Of a stretch of 64,000 nucleotides of DNA, positions 19,805 through 29,336 are shown piece after piece. The DNA is from Frankia casuarinae. GTDB taxonomy: Bacteria > Actinomycetota > Actinomycetes > Frankiales > Frankiaceae. The position numbers and the translations under genes were made by a program. The stretch's first letter is position 1. Each line of letters starts with the position of its first letter. The stretch is from positions 3,100,001 through 3,164,000 of the forward strand of contig NC_007777.1 of assembly GCF_000013345.1 (NCBI RefSeq), written 5' to 3'. The notes under the pieces are model-generated. The model had not been told where the DNA came from. It did no database searches and saw only the letters and a list, made by a program, of their open reading frames with translations.

Positions 19805-20347
19805 TCAACGCAGATGACCGTTCTGGCGCGGGCAGACGTGACCGTCGTCCAACGGCTGCCCGCACAACGGGCAGGAGGGCCGGCCCGCGGCCAGGACCCG
19901 CGCCGCGCGCTGCACGAACGAGCGCGCCTGCTCGGACCCCAGCAGGACCCGGACGGCGTCCGGCCCGTCGGGATCGTCGGAGAATCCGACGATCGAGTCG
20001 GCCAGGCCCGTCGCCTGCGCCTCGATGACGACCCGTCCGCCACGCGGATCCCAGCCGAGCGCGATCGTCGCGGCCTGGAACTCCTCGTCGATCGGCAGAT
20101 CGAGCGGGGACAGGTCGGGGTCGGCCGGGGCGGGCTCGGGCGCCGGCGTCGCGCCGCGGCGGCCCAACTCGTCGAGCAGCTCGGTCAGCTGTTCGGCAAG
20201 CAATGCGACCTGTGCCTTCTCCACCGCGACGGTGACGACCCGCGCCCCGTCGCGGGCCTGCAGGTAGAACGATCGGGCGCCGGGAAGGCCTACGGTGCCC
20301 ACAACGAACCGCTGCGGCGGGTCGAAGACGTGTATCCGGCGCGGCAT
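19805..20347 (-). CDS. DUF3090 family protein with C-terminal zinc ribbon
   Basis: A 180-aa conserved actinobacterial protein. It opens MPRRIHVFDPPQRFVVGTVG and has ARSFYLQARDGARVVTVAVE and QARSFVQRAARVLAAGRPSC. The C-terminus SCPLCGQPLDDGHVCPR is a likely zinc-binding ribbon. Biochemical function is unknown. It starts 6 nt after the stop of the histidine phosphatase, and the two with the SCO1664-like gene form an operon found across the phylum. Confidence 0.9.
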   Translation of the reverse strand: MPRRIHVFDPPQRFVVGTVGLPGARSFYLQARDGARVVTVAVEKAQVALLAEQLTELLDELGRRGATPAPEPAPADPDLSPLDLPIDEEFQAATIALGWDPRGGRVVIEAQATGLADSIVGFSDDPDGPDAVRVLLGSEQARSFVQRAARVLAAGRPSCPLCGQPLDDGHVCPRQNGHLR

Positions 20348-20353
20348 GCCCGA

Positions 20354-21181
20354 TCAGCCCGTTCCACCACCGGCGCTGGGACGGAAACCGCCGGCACCGC
20401 CACCGATCACCTCGTCCACGTCGAGCCCGCTGGACCCCGGCGACTCCGGCGGCTCCGGCGACTTCCGGGACCCGGGAGACGACGCCGCGGCGTCGGCGGC
20501 CCCGGCGGAGCCCTCTGCCCGGGGTAGCGGCGGTGGGAGGAGCTCGACGACGTCCCCGCCGGTGTCGTTGATGCGCCGGACGAAGGGGCGGCGCTCGTTG
20601 TAGCGGATCACGGTCAGGGAACAGGGATCGACGGTGATCCGGTGGTACATGTCCAGATGCATGCCCAGGGCGTCGGCGACCACCGTGCGGATCACGTCGC
20701 CGTGCGAGCACAGCAACCAGGTGGCGTCCGGGCCCAGCCGCTCGTTCCACTCCCGCACGGCGCTCACCCCACGGGCCTGCGTGTCCCGTAGTGCCTCACC
20801 CTCGGGACCGGGGAAGACGACCGCGCTGGGATGGCTCTGCACCACCGCCCAGAGCGGATCCTTCGCCAGGGTCGCCAGTTCCTGCCCGGTCCAGTCACCG
20901 TACCGGCACTCACCGAGCCGCTCGTCGATCTCGACCTGCCGCGGACCGCCCGGGCTGGCCTCGCTGACCGGACGGCGTCCGGCGATCGCCGCGGCCGTCT
21001 GGCGGCAGCGGTCGAGCGGGCTGCTGACGATCGCCGCCAGCGGGATGTCCGCGAGGCGTCGCGCCAGGTCCGACGCCTGGCGGCGGCCACGGTCGTCCAA
21101 CCCCACGCCGGGCGTCCAACCAAGCAGGATCTTGCCGGTCACGGCGGTCAGGCCGTGGCGGACCAGCAGGACTGTGGTCAA
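20354..21181 (-). CDS. Histidine phosphatase family protein
   Basis: A 275-aa phosphoglycerate-mutase-like phosphatase. LLVRHGLT carries the RHG motif with the phosphorylated His, VSSPLDRCRQTAAA supplies the second Arg, and LLCSHGDVIRTVVADALG the second catalytic His. RLGECRYGDWTGQEL fits the small actinobacterial subgroup next to DUF3090 (MSMEG_4193-like). The last ~60 residues are Pro/Gly/Ser-rich and probably disordered. The start is TTG at 21181 with AGAAGGGACGG upstream. The substrate is unknown. Confidence 0.88.
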   Translation of the reverse strand: MTTVLLVRHGLTAVTGKILLGWTPGVGLDDRGRRQASDLARRLADIPLAAIVSSPLDRCRQTAAAIAGRRPVSEASPGGPRQVEIDERLGECRYGDWTGQELATLAKDPLWAVVQSHPSAVVFPGPEGEALRDTQARGVSAVREWNERLGPDATWLLCSHGDVIRTVVADALGMHLDMYHRITVDPCSLTVIRYNERRPFVRRINDTGGDVVELLPPPLPRAEGSAGAADAAASSPGSRKSPEPPESPGSSGLDVDEVIGGGAGGFRPSAGGGTG

Positions 21182-21227
21182 CCGGTCCGTCCCTTCTGTT
21201 GCTGACGCTCACTGTCTCCGCCGGGCC

Positions 21228-21263
21228 GGACGCACGGGTGGGCCCGGACGCACGGGTGGGCCC
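21228..21263. repeat. 2 x 18-bp repeat between divergent genes
   Basis: Two exact copies of GGACGCACGGGTGGGCCC followed by a partial third. They lie in the promoter region between the histidine phosphatase (minus) and the RecD-like helicase (plus). Confidence 0.8.
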
Positions 21264-21391
21264 GGACGCGCATCGGTCGGAACACGCGACATCGCCTTCC
21301 TACAGCCATGCCGCCACAGCGCCGTCCCGGATACCACGCTACCCAGCGGGCTACAACAGCGGCGGAACGGTTCGTCGTTACGCTTCCCGGC

Positions 21392-23758
21392 ATGCCGGAC
21401 GAGTACACGACCGCTTCCACCACGGAGCCCGACGCGGTCGGCCCGCAGGCACGAGCGGACCCGCAGCCAGCGGACCCCGAGGAGGTCTTCGCCGCGTTCT
21501 GCGGGGCGGGGCTGTGGCCGGGGCTGGGCCGCACGACGGCCGGCCGGCTGCCCGCGGCCGGGATCACCCGGCCCGACCACGTCGACGTCGGCCGGTTGGG
21601 CACCGTCGAGGGGGTCACCGGGCCGCGGGCCCGGCGGCTCGCCGACAGCTTCCGCGCCGTGGCGGGCACGTACGCGGTCGTCGAACTGCTCGTCGCCGCG
21701 GATCTTCCGGCCCGGCTCGCGCGCGGGGTGACCGACCTGCTGGGACCCGCGTCCGCCGACCTCCTGCGGGCCGATCCGTGGATGCTGCTGACCGCCGCCG
21801 ACACCGAGATCGCCCAGGCCGACCGGTTCGCCCGCCGCCGCGGTCTGCAGCGCGACGATCCGCGCCGGGGCCCGGCGGTACTCACCCATCTGCTCGGCCG
21901 GGCCGCCTCCCGGGCCGGGGACACCGCGGGCCCCGTGCAGGCGGTGCTGCGTGCCGCCGCGCGCGAGGGGGTGGCCGATCCGAGCGCGGCGCTGACCGTG
22001 GCGCTCGACGACGGGCGGATCATCACCGTCGGCGACCGGATCGCGCTGGAGCGGTACGCGATGGCCGAGCAGTCCGTCGCGGACGGCATCGAACGGCTGA
22101 CGGCGACCGCCGAGCCGCTGCGCGCGGGCGCCCCCAGAGCCCGCCGCCGACCCGATGACGGGCCTGGGTACGACGGGCCTGGGTACGACGGGTTGGGATC
22201 CGTCGACGACGACGATCCGGCGGGGCGGGCCGTGTCCGCATGGGCCGCCACCGCCCCGCCTCCTACGGCGCTGACGTTCGACGACGACAAGGATGACGAC
22301 AAGGACGGGGGGGACGAGAGCCCCCTCGGCGCCGATGGCACCGAGGGGGACACGAACCGGGACGCCGCCGCGGCGGGCCGCGGCGGACCCGCAAACGACG
22401 GCGGACCGGCAAACGACGAGGTGGTGACCGGGCTGGACGAGCTCCAGCTCGCGGCGGCGCGCGCCGCGCTGGAGTCCGGCGTCAGTGTGCTCACCGGTGG
22501 GCCGGGAACGGGCAAGAGCCGCACGGTCGCGGCCGTCGTACGACTGGCCTGGGCGGCCGAGGCGGTCGTCGCACTGGCCGCGCCGACCGGACGGGCTGCC
22601 AAACGCCTCGAGGAGCTGTGCGGGGCGCCGGCGAGCACCCTGCACCGGCTGTTGCAGGCCCAGGGGCGCGGCAGCGGGTTCGCGCGCGGCGAGCACAACC
22701 CGATCGACGCCGACCTCGTCGTCGTCGACGAGGCGTCGATGCTCGACGCGGAGCTCGCCGCCGCGCTGCTCGACGCCTGCGCGGACGGCACGCACCTGAT
22801 GTTCGTCGGGGACCCGGCCCAGCTGCCGAGCATCGGACCGGGGCAGATCCTCGCCGACCTGCTCGAGTCCGGTGAGGTCCCGGTGACCGAGCTGCGGCGG
22901 CTGTACCGACAGGCTGACGGCGGCGCCATCGCGACGATGGCCGCCGCGGTACGCGGCGGGGAGCTGCCGCCGCCGGGGCCTGGCCGGGAGGTCGTGGTGG
23001 TGCCGTCCGGCAGCTCCGGCGAGGCTGCGCATCGCACCGTCCAGCTCGTCACCAACTCCATCCCCCGCGCGCTCGGCATTCCCGTCGCGGACATCCAGGT
23101 CGTGACCCCGGTGCACGCCGGTCCGGCAGGCACCACGGCGCTCAACACCGCGTTGAAGGGCACGCTGAACCCGGGCGGCGGCGCCGTCTCCGGGTTCGAC
23201 ATCGGGGACCGTGTGGTGGCCACGGCGAACCATATCGACGTCGGGTTCGCCAACGGCGAAATCGGCACCGTCGTCGCGCTGGGCGAACGCGGTGCGCTGC
23301 GGGTCGCGTTTCCCGGCGGCGTCGTCGAGGTGCCCGCCGGTGTCCTCGGTGATCTGCGGCACGGCTGGGCGGTGACGGTGCACCGCGCGCAGGGCAGCGA
23401 GTGGCCCGCCGTCGTCGCCGTGTTCCCGCCGGAGGCCGGCCGGATGCTCACCCGTCCGCTGATCTACACGGCGCTGACCCGGGCGCAGGCCCACCTGTCG
23501 ATTGTGGCCGTGAACGGCCCGGCCATCCGCAACGCCGTGCGGAGCTCGGGCGGACGGCGCCGCACGACGCTGCTCCCGGCTCTGCTCGCCGGGCAGACCG
23601 CCGGCGGCTTCGACGATCCCGACGAAGATCCCGACGAAGATCCCGACGGGGGGCCGGACGGCAGGCCCGATGGCGGATCCGACGCGCGGCGGGCGGGCGG
23701 CGCGACCGCTGGGGAGGCAGCCCGCGTACGGGACGGCGACGAACGGATGACAGTCTGA
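21392..23758 (+). CDS. RecD-like (SF1B) DNA helicase
   Basis: A 788-aa helicase without RecB/RecC partners. The N-terminal third has helix-hairpin-helix-like segments (LGRTTAGRLPAAGI, VEGVTGPRARRLADSF), as in RecD2. After a low-complexity acidic linker (about residues 245-345, with 15-bp repeats at 22157-22186) come the motor motifs: GGPGTGKSRT (motif I), VVVDEASMLD (II), FVGDPAQLPSIGPGQ (III), VTVHRAQGSEW (V) and YTALTRAQ (VI). RecD2-type enzymes unwind 5'-3' in repair. The acidic C-terminus repeats DEDPD units. The frame is open to 21308; I start at ATG 21392. Confidence 0.87.
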   Translation: MPDEYTTASTTEPDAVGPQARADPQPADPEEVFAAFCGAGLWPGLGRTTAGRLPAAGITRPDHVDVGRLGTVEGVTGPRARRLADSFRAVAGTYAVVELLVAADLPARLARGVTDLLGPASADLLRADPWMLLTAADTEIAQADRFARRRGLQRDDPRRGPAVLTHLLGRAASRAGDTAGPVQAVLRAAAREGVADPSAALTVALDDGRIITVGDRIALERYAMAEQSVADGIERLTATAEPLRAGAPRARRRPDDGPGYDGPGYDGLGSVDDDDPAGRAVSAWAATAPPPTALTFDDDKDDDKDGGDESPLGADGTEGDTNRDAAAAGRGGPANDGGPANDEVVTGLDELQLAAARAALESGVSVLTGGPGTGKSRTVAAVVRLAWAAEAVVALAAPTGRAAKRLEELCGAPASTLHRLLQAQGRGSGFARGEHNPIDADLVVVDEASMLDAELAAALLDACADGTHLMFVGDPAQLPSIGPGQILADLLESGEVPVTELRRLYRQADGGAIATMAAAVRGGELPPPGPGREVVVVPSGSSGEAAHRTVQLVTNSIPRALGIPVADIQVVTPVHAGPAGTTALNTALKGTLNPGGGAVSGFDIGDRVVATANHIDVGFANGEIGTVVALGERGALRVAFPGGVVEVPAGVLGDLRHGWAVTVHRAQGSEWPAVVAVFPPEAGRMLTRPLIYTALTRAQAHLSIVAVNGPAIRNAVRSSGGRRRTTLLPALLAGQTAGGFDDPDEDPDEDPDGGPDGRPDGGSDARRAGGATAGEAARVRDGDERMTV

Positions 23759-23854
23759 AGTGTCGGGGCGTACATCCCCGCCAGCAGGCGACTGCGGCCA
23801 CCCGACGGAAGGCGGTTCTCTGACAGGAGGCAAGATCGTGGCAGACGAGGGGGC

Positions 23855-25708
23855 ATGGTGAACGTAGACGCATCCGGGAGTCCAACCGTCGGCCAGGACA
23901 CCGGATCCGGGCCGGCGGTGCTCTCGGGTCCCCGCCGCCCCCAGGCGCCGGTGGACGTGACCGCGACCGCGGTCGTGGCCACAGCCGCGAACAGCGCCAC
24001 AGCCGCGAACAGCGCCACAGCCGCGAACAGCGCCACAGCCGCGAACAGCGCCACAGCCGCGAACAGCGCCACAGCCGCGAACAGCGCCACAGCCGATGTC
24101 ACGACCGGGACGGTCATCACGCCCGGGACCGCGCGCACGACCACCGCCGTGGCGCGGATCGCGGCGGCCAGCCCGCAGCTGCTGGTAGTCGCTGTCATAC
24201 TCGCCGTTGCCGCCGGCGCGCTGATGCGGTTCGCCACCCCCAGCCATCTGTGGCTCGACGAGTCGTTGACGGTCGCCATCGCCTCGCGCCCCGTCCCACA
24301 GCTGCTCGACGCGCTGCGGCACGACGGCTCACCGCCGCTGTACTACCTGCTGCTGCACGCCTGGATCGCGGTGTTCGGCGACGGGGACGTCGCCGTCCGG
24401 GCGTTGTCCGGGGTGCTGTCGCTGGCGACGCTGCCGGCGGCGTGGCTGGCCGGACGGCGGGTGGGCCGGACGGCCTTCCAGGCCGGCAACGGTGGCCGCG
24501 ACGCCGACGCCTGGGTGGGCTTGGCGACCCTGCTGATGTTCGCCTGCTCTCCCTACGCGATCCGCTACGGCAGCGAGACGCGGATGTACTCGCTGGTCGT
24601 CCTGTTGGTGCTGGTGTTCGGGCTCGCGACCGTGCGGGCGCTGGAACGCTCCGAGCCGGCACGGCTGGCGATGCTGACGCTGGCGACCGCCGCCCTCGTC
24701 TACACCCACTACTGGACGTTCCTGCTGATCTTCACCGTGGCGGCGTTCATGCTGCTACAGGCCCGGCGGCGACCCCAGTACCGGCAGGTGACCCTGCGGG
24801 CCTTCGCCGCGATGGCGGCTTCCGCCGTGCTGTTCGCGCCGTGGATGCCGTCGTTCCTGTTCCAGATGCTGCACACCGGAACGCCCTGGGCGCCCAAGGT
24901 GCAGGCCCAGGTGCTGCTGGACACGGTCTTCGACTGGGCCGGCCCGACCTCCACCGGTGCGCTGCTCGGCATCGTGCTGCTCGGGGGCGCGCTCATCGGC
25001 CTGACCGCGCGTCCGGACGGGCGGGAGCTCGCGGTCAAGGTCTCCGGCCGGGTGCCGGGCCGTTACCTGGCCGCGATCTGGCTGGTCCCCCTCGTCCTGG
25101 CCTACTGCGTGAACATGTTCGGCGGCAGCGCATATGCCGAGCGCTACACCGGCATCGCCCTGCCGGCCTGCCTGCTGCTCGCCTCGCTCGGCATCGCCCA
25201 ACTGCCGGGCCGGCGGGTGCGGGCCGGGGTACTGATCGTCGCCTCGCTCAGCGGCCTGCTCGGCGGGTGGCAGCTCGCCCGGACCGAACGCACCCAGGCC
25301 GGGGAGATCGCGGGCCGGATCGTCGCGCTGGCCCGGCCGGGAGACGTGGTCGCCTACTGCCCGGACCAGCTCGGCCCGGCCGTGCACCGGGCAATCGAAC
25401 GGCACGGCGAAGTCACGGTACGGGAGATCGTGTACGCGGACAGTTCCGGCCCGGCGCTCGTCGACTGGGTCGACTACGCCGACCGGATGAAACGGGCGAA
25501 CGGCACCAGCTTCGCGGCCGAGGTCAACGAACTGGCCGGCCCCGGCCACGCCGTGCTGCTCGTCCGCGCGGACGGTTACCGGTTCCTGGAGGGCGCCTGC
25601 GCCGTGCTGTCCGACCAACTCGCCACGCTGCGCGACCGCACCGTGCAGGTCGAGCGGCGCAACCTGTACGAGGGCGCGTCGCTGGAACGGTTCTCCACGC
25701 TGCGCTGA
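23855..25708 (+). CDS. GT39/ArnT-like membrane glycosyltransferase (paralogue A)
   Basis: A 617-aa polytopic membrane protein. After a low-complexity N-terminus with six SATAAN hexapeptides (18-bp repeats 23981-24088) comes the first helix, then HLWLDESLTVAIASRP, the acidic loop motif where GT39/PMT/ArnT enzymes bind the polyprenyl-phosphate sugar donor. RHDGSPPLYYLLLHAW and YGSETRMYSLVVLL are family motifs. The C-terminal soluble part has YCPDQLGPAVHR and LVDWVDYADRM, also found in the gene at 29337, so the two are paralogues. It probably glycosylates an envelope polymer or protein outside the membrane. Its 3' end overlaps the convergent gene by up to 133 bp. Confidence 0.85.
   Translation: MVNVDASGSPTVGQDTGSGPAVLSGPRRPQAPVDVTATAVVATAANSATAANSATAANSATAANSATAANSATAANSATADVTTGTVITPGTARTTTAVARIAAASPQLLVVAVILAVAAGALMRFATPSHLWLDESLTVAIASRPVPQLLDALRHDGSPPLYYLLLHAWIAVFGDGDVAVRALSGVLSLATLPAAWLAGRRVGRTAFQAGNGGRDADAWVGLATLLMFACSPYAIRYGSETRMYSLVVLLVLVFGLATVRALERSEPARLAMLTLATAALVYTHYWTFLLIFTVAAFMLLQARRRPQYRQVTLRAFAAMAASAVLFAPWMPSFLFQMLHTGTPWAPKVQAQVLLDTVFDWAGPTSTGALLGIVLLGGALIGLTARPDGRELAVKVSGRVPGRYLAAIWLVPLVLAYCVNMFGGSAYAERYTGIALPACLLLASLGIAQLPGRRVRAGVLIVASLSGLLGGWQLARTERTQAGEIAGRIVALARPGDVVAYCPDQLGPAVHRAIERHGEVTVREIVYADSSGPALVDWVDYADRMKRANGTSFAAEVNELAGPGHAVLLVRADGYRFLEGACAVLSDQLATLRDRTVQVERRNLYEGASLERFSTLR
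23981..24088 (+). repeat. 6 x 18-bp repeat coding SATAAN
   Basis: Six perfect copies of ACAGCCGCGAACAGCGCC inside the glycosyltransferase N-terminus encode a six-fold Ala/Thr/Asn/Ser hexapeptide. It precedes the first membrane helix, in the presumed cytosolic part. Confidence 0.95.
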
Positions 25709-27210
25709 CCGCCCGCGCGGGCGGGGTCGTCAACGGCGCGGGCGGGGTCGTCGACGGCGAGGGCCGCGACGGCCAGCACGAGCAGACCCATCGGCAACGT
25801 GTAGTGGTTGAAGAAGGTCTGCTTGTTCATCAGGTTCAGGGTGAGCAGGACCAACGCCGCCCCCAGGCAGAACCCGGTGGCGTCCCCGCGAGCCCGCCAG
25901 GCCGCCGTGTAGGCACCGAGGAGGGCGACCGCGGTCGAGCCGAATCCGAGCGTGACCCCGAAATGCGACGCCAGGCCCGGCAGGGACAGCGAGTGGGCGA
26001 GCACCTCGTAGTGGAGGTTCGTCCAGACCGCGTCGTCGAGAAAGTCCCGGGGACCGGCCAGCACCCAGGGGGCAACGAGGAGCGCCGCCGCGGCCGCGGC
26101 CGAGGCCGTCCGGCGGGGCCCGAACGCGGGGTAGCCCGCCGCCAGGGGGATCAGCAGCGCGACGTGCTGTTTGGTCGCCAGGGCGAGCGCGAACGTGACG
26201 ACCGCCACCCGTCCCCGCCCGCTCGTCGACGCCCACACCGTCGCCGCCAGGCACGCCACGAGCAACGGCTCGGTCCAGGACTGCTGCAGGGCGTACATCG
26301 ACTCGGGGAACACGACGACCAGCAACGGCAGCGCGGCCACCGCCGGCGCCGCGGGTGCCCGTCCCGCGACCGCGCGGATCAGGACCGCCGCCACCGCCAG
26401 GGCCAGCAGCAGGCCGTAACGGACGTCACCGAGCAGAAGCCGGAAGGGAGCCAGGAGCACGGACGTGACCGGTAGATAGGGGTAGACGTCGAACAGGCCG
26501 TCGACCGGGTACTCGGCCCGGCTCGGCGCCCATTGCTGCCGGTACATGTCGGCCCCGTGCGGCAGGCCGGCCGCGGAGACCTGGAGCAGGTGGAAGACGT
26601 CGATGCGGGGCGTCGGCGCGGCGCGGATCGTAGCGACGCCCGCCGCACAGGCCAAGGCCAGGACCAGCCAGAACACCCACGGAGAGGCGAGCACATCGAG
26701 CCGGCCCCGGCCCCGGTGGTGCTCCCGGCCGATCCGACGCCCCCGGCCGACGTGGTGCAGCATGACCATGATCGACCCGGCGGCGAGCAGGCCCGCGAGG
26801 ATCGCGAGCACGTCCGCCGCCGTGGCGAACCGGCCGGCGGCGTAGTAGCGGGGACGGCGCACGAGCGGCGCGACGCCGATCACGACCGCCACGAGCAGCC
26901 ACGCCCCGAACCACCCGCGCGGGCGCACGGCCACGGCGGTGCCGGCGGTGCTGCTGGTGCCGGCGGTGCTGCTGGTGCCGGCGGTGCTGCTGGTGCCGGC
27001 GGTGGCCACGACCGCCAGGACCACCGCCGCGAAACCTACCAGGACACTCGACAGCGCCCAGGCGCCGTACCGACCGTCCTTGGCCGCGATGCCACCGGCC
27101 ACCGCGCACCAACCGACCAGAATCGCCGGCATCACCCGCCCCGGAGGAACCGGCCCGTCCGGGGGAGGCGAGGTCTGCGGTGCCCGTTGGCCGGGTATCG
27201 ACAATCCCAT
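25576..27210 (-). CDS. Polytopic membrane protein, GT87-like mannosyltransferase family
   Basis: A protein of about 544 aa with a dozen hydrophobic helices. APTPRIDVFHLLQVSAAGL and the following ADMYRQQW with YPYLPVTSVLLAPFRLLLGD resemble GT87/PimE-like polyprenyl-phosphomannose-dependent mannosyltransferases. An 18-bp repeat (26941-26994) adds AGTSST units in an early loop. A 21-bp repeat near the end gives VDDPARA twice. The last ~45 residues are antisense to the neighbouring gene and look like read-through beyond a lost original stop. The start could be GTG 27234 or ATG 27210. The family call is based on fold style and context. Confidence 0.72.
   Translation of the reverse strand: MGLSIPGQRAPQTSPPPDGPVPPGRVMPAILVGWCAVAGGIAAKDGRYGAWALSSVLVGFAAVVLAVVATAGTSSTAGTSSTAGTSSTAGTAVAVRPRGWFGAWLLVAVVIGVAPLVRRPRYYAAGRFATAADVLAILAGLLAAGSIMVMLHHVGRGRRIGREHHRGRGRLDVLASPWVFWLVLALACAAGVATIRAAPTPRIDVFHLLQVSAAGLPHGADMYRQQWAPSRAEYPVDGLFDVYPYLPVTSVLLAPFRLLLGDVRYGLLLALAVAAVLIRAVAGRAPAAPAVAALPLLVVVFPESMYALQQSWTEPLLVACLAATVWASTSGRGRVAVVTFALALATKQHVALLIPLAAGYPAFGPRRTASAAAAAALLVAPWVLAGPRDFLDDAVWTNLHYEVLAHSLSLPGLASHFGVTLGFGSTAVALLGAYTAAWRARGDATGFCLGAALVLLTLNLMNKQTFFNHYTLPMGLLVLAVAALAVDDPARAVDDPARAGGQRSVENRSSDAPSYRLRRSTCTVRSRSVASWSDSTAQAPSRNR
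26941..26994. repeat. 3 x 18-bp repeat coding AGTSST on minus strand
   Basis: Three exact copies of GCCGGCGGTGCTGCTGGT in the minus-strand GT87-like gene produce repeated AGTSST in a loop between two helices. Confidence 0.9.
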
Positions 27211-27472
27211 GTGCGCACGATGCCAGAGCCCCACCCGATCAGGCGGCGCGGAGGCGCGTTATGGGAATAGGGCGGACGTATAACGGATCATCGCATCGTG
27301 TCGGGGCGAGGGGGTGCGGACAGGTCGAGGGGGTGCGGACGGGTCTCCGCTCGCGCCATGCAACACTTGCGACCCAGGACCGGTCCCAGGGGCCCGGCGT
27401 CCCGGTGGCGCGATGCCCGGTGTCCGTCCACCCGAGTGACCATGAGTGTGTGTTGAGGAGAGGTCCGGCACA

Positions 27473-28969
27473 GTGACCGAAAAGCCAGAGGTAGTCGTCA
27501 TCGGAGCCGGACCGGCAGGTCTGACCGCCGGTTGGGAGCTGGTGAAACGGGACGTCCCCGTGACGATTATCGAGGGTGACTCGGTCGTCGGCGGAATCAG
27601 CCGTACGGCCCAGCGTGAAGGTTGGCGTTTCGACATCGGCGGCCACCGCTTCTTCACCAAGGTTCCCGAGGTCGAAAAGCTCTGGCACGAAATCCTGCCG
27701 GACGAGGACTTCCTGCTGCGCCCCCGATCGAGCCGCATCTACTACAACGGGAAGTTCTTCGACTACCCACTCAAGGCGGGAAACGCGCTCGGCGGGCTTG
27801 GCCTGGTCGAGGCGGCGCGCTGCATCGCCTCCTACGCCGCGGCCCGGATCCGGCCGCCGCAGGACCAGAGCAACTACGAGAACTGGCTGGTGGCCCGTTT
27901 CGGCTGGCGGCTCTACCGCACCTTCTTCAAGACCTACACCGAGAAACTGTGGGGCGTTCCGGTGAGCGAGATGCCCTCGGACTGGGCCGCGCAGCGCATC
28001 AAGAGCCTGTCCATGATGAACGCGATCGTGAACGCGGTCCTACCGAAGCGGAACCAGAAGGAGATCACCTCCCTCATCGAGGAGTTCCAGTACCCCAAGT
28101 ACGGGCCCGGAATGATGTGGGAGACCGCCACCGACAAGATCATTAAGCAGGGTGGCCGGGTGGTCTTCGAGGAGAAGGTCCGCAAGATCCACCATGCCGA
28201 CGGCCGCGCGACCGGCGTCACCACGACCGTGACCGGCGGGTACGGCCCAGGGGCCGGCGCCCCGGAGTCCTCGCGCTCCGACCTCGGCAGCGAGTACCAG
28301 TACCAGGCCGACGAGATCATCTCGTCGATGTCGTTCTCCTCCCTCGTCCGGGTGATGGACCCGCCGGCACCGGCCCACGTGCTGGCCGCGGCGAACGCGC
28401 TGAAGTACCGCGACTTCCTCACCATCGCCCTCGTGGTGCCGGCCTCGGCCGCTTTCCCGGACAACTGGATCTACATCCACTCCCCCACCGTCAAGGTCGG
28501 CCGGATCCAGAACTTCGCCTCCTGGTCGCCATTCCTGGTCAAGGACGGGCGTACCTGCCTCGGCCTGGAGTACTTCGTCTTCGAGGGTGACGAGACCTGG
28601 AACGCCTCCGATGAGGAACTGGTCGCGCTCGGGACGAAAGAACTCGTCGAGCTGGGTCTGATCAGGGCCCAGCAGGTGGAAGAGGGTTTCGTCGTACGCA
28701 TGCCGAAGGCATATCCATACTACGACCTACACTACAAGAAGAACGTCGATATCATCCGCGCCTGGCTGGCCGAGAACACGCCGAACGTCCACCCGGTCGG
28801 CCGTAACGGCATGCACCGTTACAACAATCAGGACCACTCGATGCTCACCGCGATGCTCACGGTCCAGAACATCATCGACGGCACCAAGCACGATGTGTGG
28901 GAGGTCAACGTCGAGGAGGATTACCACGAGGAGGTTTCGTCGCCGGCCCGGGGCATCGCCCGGTCCTGA
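27473..28969 (+). CDS. NAD(P)/FAD-dependent oxidoreductase (UGM/amine-oxidase-like)
   Basis: A 498-aa flavoprotein. EVVVIGAGPAGLTAGWELVK is the Rossmann dinucleotide motif, VVGGISRTAQREGWRFDIGG and HRFFTKV the following FAD segment, and PVGRNGMHRYNNQDHSMLTA the C-terminal FAD contact. The protein belongs to the PRK07208-type group, related to UDP-galactopyranose mutase and protoporphyrinogen oxidase and often found in polysaccharide clusters. The substrate is probably a nucleotide or lipid-linked sugar, by inference. The GTG at 27473 has GGAGAGG upstream. It is divergent from the GT87-like gene and followed by a strong terminator hairpin. Confidence 0.87.
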   Translation: MTEKPEVVVIGAGPAGLTAGWELVKRDVPVTIIEGDSVVGGISRTAQREGWRFDIGGHRFFTKVPEVEKLWHEILPDEDFLLRPRSSRIYYNGKFFDYPLKAGNALGGLGLVEAARCIASYAAARIRPPQDQSNYENWLVARFGWRLYRTFFKTYTEKLWGVPVSEMPSDWAAQRIKSLSMMNAIVNAVLPKRNQKEITSLIEEFQYPKYGPGMMWETATDKIIKQGGRVVFEEKVRKIHHADGRATGVTTTVTGGYGPGAGAPESSRSDLGSEYQYQADEIISSMSFSSLVRVMDPPAPAHVLAAANALKYRDFLTIALVVPASAAFPDNWIYIHSPTVKVGRIQNFASWSPFLVKDGRTCLGLEYFVFEGDETWNASDEELVALGTKELVELGLIRAQQVEEGFVVRMPKAYPYYDLHYKKNVDIIRAWLAENTPNVHPVGRNGMHRYNNQDHSMLTAMLTVQNIIDGTKHDVWEVNVEEDYHEEVSSPARGIARS

Positions 28970-29336
28970 CGGAGGATTCGTCCGGAGCACGGATTCATCC
29001 GGGACGGGTTCGTCCGGGGCACGGGTTCGACGGACGCCGCCACAATGTCAGGCGCGTTGTCGGGCAGGTTGTCGGGCAGGTTGTCGGGCGCGTTTCACCG
29101 TCGGCGCCCGCTCCACTTCCGGGGCCGGCCGGCATGGCCGGGGACGTACCCGGTATTACCGGGTACGGATCGGATGGGTGATGGGACGGGCCGCGTCCCA
29201 TCACCCATCCGGAACATCATCGAGGCGTAGGGGCGCGCCACGCGAGACTGGTACCGGATGCGGCCCTGCCCGGCCGGCCGATCGTCTACCGGCCGGCCCG
29301 TCGCAGTCCGGTCAATGTGGACGGAAGGGACTGACC
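28970..29336. other. Gap between flavoprotein and second GT39 gene
   Basis: This 367-base stretch has no recognisable gene. It contains three 12-bp GTTGTCGGGCAG-type direct repeats (29054-29090 region), a perfect 17-bp hairpin at 29172-29210, and the ribosome-binding site (GGAAGGGA) of the next gene. Confidence 0.5.
29172..29210 (+). terminator. Strong hairpin behind flavoprotein gene
   Basis: A perfect 17-bp inverted repeat (arms 29172-29188 and 29194-29210) with a 5-nt loop. It lies 203 nt downstream of the flavoprotein stop and 127 nt before the next start. It is best explained as a terminator; it lacks a U-run. Confidence 0.6.

Noticed and set aside
21209-24322. Long minus-strand open frames opposite the RecD-like helicase
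   Set aside because: They are antisense to a protein with complete helicase motifs. The repeats they contain are reflections of the plus-strand duplications.
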